DNA of 57,542 nt from Oscillospiraceae bacterium (lineage in GTDB: Bacteria; Bacillota; Clostridia; Oscillospirales; Oscillospiraceae): assembly GCA_017409205.1 (NCBI GenBank), contig JAFQTF010000012.1, positions 1 to 57,542 of the forward strand, given 5' to 3'. The translations under genes and the position numbers were made by a program. Below are positions 49,156-56,177 of this stretch, piece by piece. The notes below the pieces were generated by a model. The model did not search any database, was not told the origin of the DNA, and saw only the letters and a list, made by a program, of their open reading frames with translations. Positions within the stretch are counted from its first letter, which is position 1. The number at the start of each line of letters is the position of its first letter.

Positions 49156-50706
49156 ATGAAGAAGATCATGAACACTCTGGAAGTGTTCGCCAAAGCAATG
49201 GTACAGCCCCTGATGTACCTGTCTGTTGCCGGTATGATTCTGGCAATCGGCTCCCTGCTCACCAACACCACCGTCACCGGCCTGCTGCCCTTCCTGGCCT
49301 GGGGCCCCTTCCAGGTGGTCGGCAAGCTGATGTATGAAACCATGATGATCCTGATCAACAATCTGGGTCTGCTGTTCGTCATCGGTATTCCCGCTGCTCT
49401 GGCAAAGCGGGACAAGCATCAGGCTGCTCTTATCGGCTTTATGTCCTACCTGATCTACCTGAAGACCTCCAACCTGATGCTGATCGAAACCGGCAAGCTG
49501 GCCGAAGCATCCGGCATGCTGGGCCTGTTCGGCACCGGTCAGGCTTCCATCCTGGGCATTCAGGTTGTCGATATGAGCGTCTTCGGCGGCATCCTGCTGG
49601 GCTGCCTGGTGGGCTGGGTCTTCAACAAGACCTGCGAAAAGAAGTTCGGCGGCGCTATGCAGATCTACTCCGGCGTTCGCTTCTCCTTTGCCTGCATGGT
49701 GGCCGTCTCCATCCTGTTCGGTGTGGTGTCCAACATTGTCTGGCCCGTTGTTCAGGGTGCAATCTCCGCCATGGCCAACTTCATCAAGAGCACCGATGTC
49801 TTCGGCCTGTTCGTCTACGGTTTCCTGGAGCGCTTCCTGATCCCCACCGGCCTGCATCACCTGGTTTACACTCCCTTCCAGTTCACGGACCTGGGCGGTG
49901 TTCTGAATCTGGGCGAGACGGTTGTGGCAGGTGCTTACCCCATCGTCATGACCGAGCTGCAGATGGGCGTTCCTTTCTCTGACTCCATCTACTACATGGC
50001 CATCGGCTTCACCAAGATGTTTGGCTACATCGGCATCGGCGCTGCCTTCATCCATACCGCATATCCCCATAACAAGAAGCGTACCGCTGCCACCATTATT
50101 CCTCTGGTGGTCACCGCCTGCCTGGCTTCCATCACCGAGCCCCTGGACTTCATGTTCATCTTCGTGGCTCCCGTTCTGTATGTCCTGCATGCCTGCATCG
50201 CCGGTCTGTTCATTGCTCTGCTGAAGATCTGCGGTGTCACCGCTTTCTGCGGCGGCAACATGCTGGCATCCATCCTGATGAACCTGTCCGCCGGTGTGGA
50301 GCGCACCCAGTGGCCCATCATGCTGGCTCTGGGCGTGGCTCAGATCCTGCTGTACTTCTTCCTGTTCAGCTTCCTGATCAAGAAGTTCAACTACAAGACC
50401 CCCGGCCGTGAGGACGACCTGTCCGAGACCAAGAACGACAAGACCCCTGAGAAGGTCTTCAACGGCAATGCTGATGCCAAGTTTGTGGTGGAAGGCCTGG
50501 GCGGCAAGGACAACATCAACACTGTTGAGAACTGCTTCACCCGTCTGCGTGTCAATGTCAAGGACGCTGCACTGGTCAACGACGAGCTGATTAACAAGAC
50601 TCCCAACTCCGGCATCATCAAGAAGGGCAATGATATCCAGGTTGTTTACGGCCTGCAGGTCGCCGATGTCCGCAAGAGCGTGGAAGACTACCTGAACATC
50701 CTGTAA
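49156..50706 (+). CDS. PTS EIICB permease for alpha-glucosides (glucose-maltose type)
   Basis: 516 residues. The EIIC part (about 1-410) has ten or so membrane segments and the sugar-binding 'ITEPLDFMFIF' motif. The EIIB part (about 430-516) has the phospho-Cys at 460 in 'TVENCFTRLRVNV'. There is no EIIA domain, so phosphate must come from a separate glucose-type EIIA elsewhere. The neighbour is a GH4 6-phospho-alpha-glucosidase, so maltose or a related alpha-glucoside is the likely substrate. Codon use is that of a highly expressed gene. Confidence 0.93.
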   Translation: MKKIMNTLEVFAKAMVQPLMYLSVAGMILAIGSLLTNTTVTGLLPFLAWGPFQVVGKLMYETMMILINNLGLLFVIGIPAALAKRDKHQAALIGFMSYLIYLKTSNLMLIETGKLAEASGMLGLFGTGQASILGIQVVDMSVFGGILLGCLVGWVFNKTCEKKFGGAMQIYSGVRFSFACMVAVSILFGVVSNIVWPVVQGAISAMANFIKSTDVFGLFVYGFLERFLIPTGLHHLVYTPFQFTDLGGVLNLGETVVAGAYPIVMTELQMGVPFSDSIYYMAIGFTKMFGYIGIGAAFIHTAYPHNKKRTAATIIPLVVTACLASITEPLDFMFIFVAPVLYVLHACIAGLFIALLKICGVTAFCGGNMLASILMNLSAGVERTQWPIMLALGVAQILLYFFLFSFLIKKFNYKTPGREDDLSETKNDKTPEKVFNGNADAKFVVEGLGGKDNINTVENCFTRLRVNVKDAALVNDELINKTPNSGIIKKGNDIQVVYGLQVADVRKSVEDYLNIL

Positions 50707-50761
50707 TTTGATTCTGCGCATACCTTTGTGCGTTACATACTATTAACGGAGGTATTTTATC

Positions 50762-52117
50762 ATGATTATCACTATTATCGGCGGCGGCAGCACCTTCACC
50801 CCCGGTATTGTCAAGTCCATCGCCCTGCGTAAGGAAGAGCTGGGTGTGGATGAGATCCGTCTGTTTGACCTGGACAAGGAACGCCAGGACAAGGTGGCTG
50901 TGGTTGTTAAGTGGATCCTGGACGAGGAACTGAAGTCCGGCATCAAGCTGACCGTCACCTATGATGTGGAGGAGGCCTACACCGACGCCGACTTCATCTT
51001 TGCACAGATGCGCGTGGGCAAGTACGCTCTGCGTGAACAGGACGAGAAGATCCCCCTGAAGCACGGCTGCGTGGGTCAGGAGACCTGCGGCTGCGGCGGT
51101 CTGGCCTACGGCCTGCGTACCATCTTCCCCATGATGGAAGTTATTGACTACGCTGAAAAGTACGCCAAGTCCTCCCACTGGATCCTGAATTATTCCAATC
51201 CCGCTTCCATTGTTTCCGAAGCCTGCCGTGTTCTGCGTCCCAAGGCAAGAATTATCAACATCTGCGATATGCCCATCGCCATCATTGATGTGGTTGCTGC
51301 CGCTCTGGAGATCAAGGACAAGGAAAACATCGTCTATGATTACTACGGCCTGAACCACTTCGGCTGGTTCACCTCTATCGAGTACAAGGGCGAGGACATG
51401 ATGCCCAAGCTGCGGGACTACATCATGGAGCATGAGATCCTGCTGCCCGCTGCCTACCTGAAGGACAAGGCAGCTCTGGCCGGCAAGAAGACCAACCGCC
51501 ACACCAAGGGCAGCTGGTACTATGTCTGGAAGGGCGTTTATGAGATCATGGCCAACTTCCCCGACACTCTGCCCAACACCTACCTGAACTACTATCTGCA
51601 GCAGAAGGAATTCGTGGAGCACTCCGATCCCACCCATACCCGCGCCAACGAGGTCATGGAGAGCCGCGAAAAGAATCTGTTCGACGGTATCGACGAGTAC
51701 CTGAAGACCGGCGAGGTCAAGGAGACCGTCTTCTATGCCGGCAGCCACGGCGACTGGATTGCTGACCTGGCCATCGCCCTGAAGAACGATACCAAGGCCC
51801 GCTTCCTGGTCATCACCGAAAACAAGGGCTGCATCCCCAACCTGCCCTATGACGCCATGGTGGAGGTTCCCGCCTACATCGGCAAGAACGGCCCCGAGGT
51901 TCTGACTCAGGATCCCGTGCCGCTGTTCCAGCAGGGTCTGATCATGCAGCAGCTGAACTCTGAGAAGCTGATCGTGCAGGCTGCCATTGAAGGCTCCTAT
52001 CAGAAGGCTCTGGAAGCCTTCACCCTGAGCAAGACCGTGCCCAGCATGAATGTGGCAAAGGCTGTTCTGGACGACATGATCGAAGCCAACAAGGGCTACT
52101 GGCCTGAACTGAAGTAA
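50762..52117 (+). CDS. GH4 6-phospho-alpha-glucosidase
   Basis: 451 residues; NAD+- and Mn2+-dependent glycosidase. The Rossmann start is 'MIITIIGGGSTFTPGIVKS'. The metal-site motif CDMP (168-171, in 'NICDMPIAII') marks the alpha-specific branch of GH4, against CNVP in beta-specific enzymes. 'GLNHFGWFTSI' supplies the second metal His. It hydrolyses the phosphorylated disaccharide delivered by the EIICB permease, giving glucose and glucose 6-phosphate. RBS GGAGG. Last gene of the operon, before a terminator. Confidence 0.95.
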   Translation: MIITIIGGGSTFTPGIVKSIALRKEELGVDEIRLFDLDKERQDKVAVVVKWILDEELKSGIKLTVTYDVEEAYTDADFIFAQMRVGKYALREQDEKIPLKHGCVGQETCGCGGLAYGLRTIFPMMEVIDYAEKYAKSSHWILNYSNPASIVSEACRVLRPKARIINICDMPIAIIDVVAAALEIKDKENIVYDYYGLNHFGWFTSIEYKGEDMMPKLRDYIMEHEILLPAAYLKDKAALAGKKTNRHTKGSWYYVWKGVYEIMANFPDTLPNTYLNYYLQQKEFVEHSDPTHTRANEVMESREKNLFDGIDEYLKTGEVKETVFYAGSHGDWIADLAIALKNDTKARFLVITENKGCIPNLPYDAMVEVPAYIGKNGPEVLTQDPVPLFQQGLIMQQLNSEKLIVQAAIEGSYQKALEAFTLSKTVPSMNVAKAVLDDMIEANKGYWPELK

Positions 52118-52129
52118 ATTCCTGAAAGA

Positions 52130-52162
52130 ACGCCCCGAACCTGATGGTTCGGGGCGTTTTTG
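52130..52162 (+). terminator. Terminator of the PTS operon
   Basis: ACGCCCCGAAC/GTTCGGGGCGT with a 6-base loop, followed by five T. Confidence 0.93.
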
Positions 52163-52199
52163 GGCATACTGGTGGTATCACGCAAAAAGGAGCGATTTT

Positions 52200-52634
52200 A
52201 TGATCGAACAGGATACCATCAAACTGCTGCGGGAGTGCGATGCCGGCATCAAAATGGGGATCACATCCATCGATGATGTGTTGAGTCATGTAAAAAACCA
52301 GAATTTTTATAACAAACTGTCGGACAGTCGGGAGGAGCACCAACGGCTGCAGTGTGAAATCATTCAGCTGCTTGGAAAGTATCAGGACGAAGGAAAGGAT
52401 CCAAATCCAATTGCCAAAAGCATGTCCTGGATGAAAACCAATGTAAAATTGGGTATAGAGGATTCCGACAATACAATTGCAGATCTGATGATCGATGGCT
52501 GCAACATGGGCGTCAAATCTCTAAACAGATATCTGAATCAATATCAGGCAGCTGATGAACAGTCCAAAGATATTGCAAAAAAGCTGAGCCATATAGAGTC
52601 CAGGCTGGCAGCGGAGCTAAGACAATACCTGTAA
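52200..52634 (+). CDS. Ferritin-like four-helix protein (DUF2383-like)
   Basis: 144 residues, RBS AAAGGAG. Entirely helical, with heptad-like patterns: 'DTIKLLRECDAGIKMGITSI', 'DSREEHQRLQCEIIQLLGK', 'LIDGCNMGVKSLNRYLNQY' in pieces. The Glu/His placement resembles PA2169/DUF2383-type four-helix bundles of the ferritin-like fold. No known catalytic role. GC content is lower than its neighbours. Monocistronic between two terminators. Confidence 0.75.
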   Translation: MIEQDTIKLLRECDAGIKMGITSIDDVLSHVKNQNFYNKLSDSREEHQRLQCEIIQLLGKYQDEGKDPNPIAKSMSWMKTNVKLGIEDSDNTIADLMIDGCNMGVKSLNRYLNQYQAADEQSKDIAKKLSHIESRLAAELRQYL

Positions 52635-52643
52635 TTTGATAAT

Positions 52644-52672
52644 CCCCGAAGACAGCCCTATGTCTTCGGGGA
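52644..52672. terminator. Bidirectional terminator
   Basis: CCCCGAAGACA/TGTCTTCGGGG hairpin between converging genes ending at 52634 and 52677. Confidence 0.88.
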
Positions 52673-52676
52673 TTAT

Positions 52677-53594
52677 TTAGTAAATACTGAGATTCAGTTC
52701 CTGGCTCAGAAGCTCCAGAGCACGGATGCCGGCCACGCTGTTGCCTTTTTTGTCCAGAGCGGGGGAGAATACACCAATGCCCATGCGTCCGGGAACCACG
52801 CCCAGAATACCGCCGCCAACACCGCTTTTGGCAGGGAAGCCCACACGGAGAGCAAATTCTCCGGAGCCGTCATACATGCCACAGGTGGCAAGGATTGCGT
52901 TGACATACCGGGCATGCTTTGCCGGGAACAGCTGCTGTCCGCTGCGGAAATCCCGGCCATGGTTGGCAAAGAGAAACGCGATGTTTGCCAGCTCCACGCA
53001 GTTGACCCGGATGGAGCAGGCCCGGAAATAGCAGTCCACAATGTCCTCCACCGGGTCATGGATCATGCCGTAGGCCTTCAGCATATAGGCCAATGCCCGG
53101 TTCTTGTTGCCGGTGGCCTTTTCGGAGTGATATACTGCCTCATCCACACCAAGTTCCGGATTTCCGGAGAGCTGACGGGCCAGTTCCAGCAGACGGCAGA
53201 ACCGTTCCTCATAGGTATCTCCATGGATCAGTGTGCACAGGGCGATGGCGCCGGTGTTGATCATGGGATTGATATGGGCACCGGTGAGTGCCTGATCGCT
53301 GTAATTGAAGGCGTCAAAGGGCTTGCCGGTGGCCTCCACACCCACAAGATTCCGTACGGCATCCTCACCGCTGTCCAGCAGAGCCTGCAGAAGAATCAAA
53401 GGTTTGACGATGCTCTGCATGGTGAACCGTTCCAGAAAGTCTCCGGCAAAGTTGGCATTTCCTCCGCCGGTATAGAGGCAGATGCCGAATTTTTCCGGGT
53501 CTGCCTTGGCAAGCTCCGGAATATAGTTGGCGACAGCCCCCAGTGCGGACAGTGGCGCACAATCGCGGCAGATCTGATGGAGAATGGCGTTCAT
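52677..53594 (-). CDS. glsA: Glutaminase
   Basis: 305 residues from ATG 53592-53594 behind GGGAGG. It hydrolyses glutamine to glutamate and ammonia. The serine-dependent active site is visible as SxxK in 'FTMQSIVKP' (Ser61, Lys64). 'NPMINTGAIA' and 'GVGGGILGVVPGRMGIGVFS' further confirm the family. Since carA is missing from the pyr operon, an ammonia source such as this could be relevant, but that link is speculative. Monocistronic. Confidence 0.95.
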   Translation of the reverse strand: MNAILHQICRDCAPLSALGAVANYIPELAKADPEKFGICLYTGGGNANFAGDFLERFTMQSIVKPLILLQALLDSGEDAVRNLVGVEATGKPFDAFNYSDQALTGAHINPMINTGAIALCTLIHGDTYEERFCRLLELARQLSGNPELGVDEAVYHSEKATGNKNRALAYMLKAYGMIHDPVEDIVDCYFRACSIRVNCVELANIAFLFANHGRDFRSGQQLFPAKHARYVNAILATCGMYDGSGEFALRVGFPAKSGVGGGILGVVPGRMGIGVFSPALDKKGNSVAGIRALELLSQELNLSIY

Positions 53595-53685
53595 GGGCAG
53601 TACCTCCCGGTTTCTTTTGATGAATGATATCATATTTTGGGGATGTGTGCAATGATTCATTCAGAAAATGCAGCAGGAATTCCTG

Positions 53686-53714
53686 TTGATTTTTTCCCTG
53701 GCATGGTGTATAAT
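53686..53714 (+). promoter_or_regulatory. Promoter of the disrupted tRNA-Pro gene
   Basis: TTGATT (53686-53691), 17-base spacer, TATAAT (53709-53714), 14 bases before the tRNA 5' end. It should still fire into the inserted element. Confidence 0.75.
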
Positions 53715-53727
53715 ACGTTTTCAGTAT

Positions 53728-53767
53728 CCGGGTGTAGCGCAGCTGGTAGCGCGCCTGCTTTGGGAGC
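53728..53767 (+). pseudogene. 5' half of tRNA-Pro(TGG), cut after the anticodon loop
   Basis: Acceptor 5' strand CCGGGTG (53728-53734), D arm GCGC..GCGC (53737-53752), anticodon stem CCTGC (53754-53758) and loop TTTGGGA with anticodon TGG (53761-53763) are normal. After GC (53766-53767) the expected AGG of the stem, the variable loop, T arm (TTCGA) and acceptor 3' strand are all absent. This is the left junction of an insertion, probably at the anticodon arm. The right half should lie beyond the window. Confidence 0.7.
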
Positions 53768-53836
53768 CGAGCGACCCGATGTTCCCGGAAAAAACCGCAA
53801 TCCGAAAAACCGTTGCGGCTCTAGCACTTTTCTCCC

Positions 53837-53865
53837 TTGACTTTTCAAAAACTGCGGTCTAAAAT
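53837..53865 (+). promoter_or_regulatory. Promoter of the element-borne tRNA-Pro
   Basis: TTGACT (53837-53842), 17-base spacer, TAAAAT (53860-53865), about 50 bases before the tRNA. Confidence 0.65.
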
Positions 53866-53869
53866 GGCT

Positions 53870-53892
53870 TTTGACCACATGTTTGACCACAT
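53870..53892 (+). repeat. Direct repeat TTTGACCACAT x2
   Basis: Two copies, 53870-53880 and 53882-53892, 12 bases apart, near the left junction. Direct repeats next to an attachment site are typical of arm-type binding sites for tyrosine integrases (inference). Confidence 0.5.
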
Positions 53893-53915
53893 CTGAAAAA
53901 TCTTTAACTGAATAT

Positions 53916-53992
53916 CCGGGCTTAGCGAAGTTTGGTATCGCGCTTGATTTGGGTTCAAGAGACCGTGGGTTCAAGTCCCGCAGCCCGGACCA
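53916..53992 (+). tRNA. tRNA-Pro(TGG), complete, element-borne
   Basis: A full cloverleaf: acceptor CCGGGCT/AGCCCGG, D stem GCGA/TCGC, anticodon stem CTTGA/TCAAG with loop TTTGGGT (anticodon TGG at 53950-53952), variable AGACC, T stem GTGGG/CCCGC with loop TTCAAGT, discriminator A and an encoded CCA at 53990-53992. It differs at many positions from the broken chromosomal copy 190 bases upstream, so it is not a simple duplication. It probably replaces the disrupted gene. Confidence 0.93.
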
Positions 53993-53993
53993 G

Positions 53994-54032
53994 AACGCAC
54001 CAGTTTTCATTCTGAAAACTGGTGCGTTTTCT
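53994..54032 (+). terminator. Terminator after tRNA-Pro
   Basis: A 15-bp stem AACGCACCAGTTTTC (53994-54008) with its complement at 54014-54028, then TTTTCTT. Confidence 0.9.
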
Positions 54033-54183
54033 TATAATCTATTACAAACCGAAAACATTTTATAGAAAAAGTGACTTCTGCTTTTTGAAATTCATTCAAA
54101 TCCGTTTAGTTTTCTATGTATTCCTTGACTTTTCAATGCTTGTATCATACATTATAAATAGTTTTCGGAAGGGAGTGATATTC

Positions 54184-55863
54184 ATGTCAAATTCTACATC
54201 AACCCAAGATCCTGCCATTTTCAATACAGCGCAAGAAGAAAAAATTCAGAAACTATTTTCCGCTGAATTGAAAAAGCATACTGACAAGGCCTATAAAAAT
54301 ACAACAATTATTGTATCTACATGTATTGTCATAACCCTTATGGTTGTTGTTTTCAGTATGCTCTATATGGCACAGTTAAAAAGCAGTATGATTATCGATA
54401 TTAAGGAAGCTGTGAAAAACATTAGTTCTTCCACCGCTGAAACAACAATCCACAGAGATTCCGCTGCTCCTTCTAATGCCATTACAGAACACTCTGTTTC
54501 CGTTGAATTAGAAAGCGCCAATCTTCTCAGTGCCGATTATCTTGCCATAGTTCTCTCTATTATAATCTCTCTTGCTGGTGCTTATGTTGTTTTTTTAGGC
54601 ATGAATCGCTTGAAAATGTACGATGAAAGAATTGATAGCAATCGTTCCGATCTGCTAAAAGAGCTTAATACAATGGTTATTAATCAGGTTTCTGCTGGTC
54701 AGGCACAACAACTCGATTCTTTCAAAGCCAAATTTGACAGTAACATCTCAGACTTTAATGACTCTGTCGCAACCGCCAAGAATGAGCTTGACATTCTTAA
54801 GCAAAAGCATCTGGATGATATTGAGCAAGCTGGTTCAGGTTTTAATTGGCTTAAAGCAACACTTGAGAACAAAGATATAGATTTAAACCTTCAAACTGTC
54901 TCCGACTCCCATAAACTTGTAGAGAAATTACACAATGAACGGCCTAAGAACTATATTGCTCAAATACAAGAAGTTGTACGGCGAGTGTGCGATTATACAC
55001 TATCTGGCGATGTTGCAGATTATCATAATCTTTCTGCCGAACTCGCTCGCGGAAATATGTATAAGGAAGCTATCGATGTTTTGAAAAAGGGTACAAACTT
55101 GTTCCCCAAAGATGCTGATTTGCTTGCTGATATAATTCAGTATGCTACCAAATGTGGTATGCTTGAAGAAGCCAAGGCTGCATATATTGACCTTAATGAT
55201 GAAAGTGTTAAGAAATCGTGGTCTTGGCGCGGGTATAGCTTCACCAGTGATTACTATCGGGCACAAGGTGATTATGAAAAAGCACTAAAAATGTGCAATG
55301 AAGCAATAGAGGTCTTCCCTAACGACGAACATGCATATCACGACAAAGCGGAACTCCTTAGAATTATTCATAGGAATCAAGCAGGCATTGATGAGAGCAT
55401 TAAAACATTACAAGAAGCGCTTGACCGCAATATCAATTGTCCTGCATGCGCTTTGATGCTTGGCCTTACTTATGCCGATGCTGGCCAGTATGTTGCTGCA
55501 ATTAATTGCTATAATAGAGCAATTCAGGAACTCGCTCAAGACCAGCCGCATACTTCTGATGCTGTTGTCTTTTTCAATCGAGCCATATGTTATGATCGTA
55601 TTTTCATGCAAAGCAATCATTCTAATTCGACTAAATTGGATTTTGCAATTCAGGCTTTCAAGGACTATCGAGTAGCATTAGCATTGGGAGAATTAGGTGA
55701 TTTCAGTATAGTAAACCAGCAACAAGCAATTCATCGCCTAACTATCCTAAGTCAGTATATTCCTGCCAATATTCTAAAGCAGTTTGAATCTGATTCGGAC
55801 ACTGCCGAACAGAAAAAGCTACCAAAAACCTTCTTTAAGCAACTATTCAAATCATCAAGATAA
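54184..55863 (+). CDS. Membrane-anchored coiled-coil/TPR protein, element cargo
   Basis: 559 residues from ATG 54184 with GGAAGGGAG. Two hydrophobic helices (about 41-62 and 118-140) bracket a polar, Ser/Thr-rich loop (63-117). A helical, coiled-coil-like stretch (about 145-235) and several TPR-like units follow (about 290-510: 'AELARGNMYKEAIDVLKKG', 'YYRAQGDYEKALKMCNEAIE', 'YADAGQYVAAINCYNRAIQE'). The gene is much more AT-rich than the chromosome, with different codon use, pointing to transfer. It has no recognisable enzyme domain. As the only visible cargo of an integrative element it may be a scaffold in defence or signalling; function unknown. Confidence 0.85.
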   Translation: MSNSTSTQDPAIFNTAQEEKIQKLFSAELKKHTDKAYKNTTIIVSTCIVITLMVVVFSMLYMAQLKSSMIIDIKEAVKNISSSTAETTIHRDSAAPSNAITEHSVSVELESANLLSADYLAIVLSIIISLAGAYVVFLGMNRLKMYDERIDSNRSDLLKELNTMVINQVSAGQAQQLDSFKAKFDSNISDFNDSVATAKNELDILKQKHLDDIEQAGSGFNWLKATLENKDIDLNLQTVSDSHKLVEKLHNERPKNYIAQIQEVVRRVCDYTLSGDVADYHNLSAELARGNMYKEAIDVLKKGTNLFPKDADLLADIIQYATKCGMLEEAKAAYIDLNDESVKKSWSWRGYSFTSDYYRAQGDYEKALKMCNEAIEVFPNDEHAYHDKAELLRIIHRNQAGIDESIKTLQEALDRNINCPACALMLGLTYADAGQYVAAINCYNRAIQELAQDQPHTSDAVVFFNRAICYDRIFMQSNHSNSTKLDFAIQAFKDYRVALALGELGDFSIVNQQQAIHRLTILSQYIPANILKQFESDSDTAEQKKLPKTFFKQLFKSSR

Positions 55864-55877
55864 TAATTACAACATCT

Positions 55878-55914
55878 GAAGAATCCCGCAGTCTTGTAAA
55901 CTGCGGGATTCTTC
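55878..55914. terminator. Hairpin after the TPR gene
   Basis: A 15-bp stem GAAGAATCCCGCAGT (55878-55892) with its complement at 55900-55914 and a 7-base loop; the T-run is poor. Confidence 0.75.
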
Positions 55915-56177
55915 AAATATATCTATTCTCAAAAGCAACTCCAATCAACGTTCTTTTCACTTTTAGTAACACATTTTATGAGATCGTTCTTAATAGTCAA
56001 CTTATACTATGGCTTTGCAACACACTCCATTCGCTTTCCATTCTCTTTCACAATTGTCCACTTCACTATATCGATCATGTGTGCCTATTTCCCCAACAAG
56101 ACAATTGCAATAACAACCAAGGCAACAGTCCAGTTCTAAACCTTAGTCCGCCGGAACCTCCGCCTGGCTTTCTTTGT
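55915..56177. other. AT-rich gene-free stretch inside the element
   Basis: About 260 bases. I see no convincing gene or RNA. A 23-codon minus-strand frame ('MIDIVKWTIVKENGKR...') is too short to support. Confidence 0.5.

Noticed and set aside
53768-53790. Sequence after the broken tRNA ending in CCCGG as a possible alternative 3' half
   Set aside because: Only CCCGG could pair with the acceptor. There is no T loop, and the segment is about 11 bases too short.
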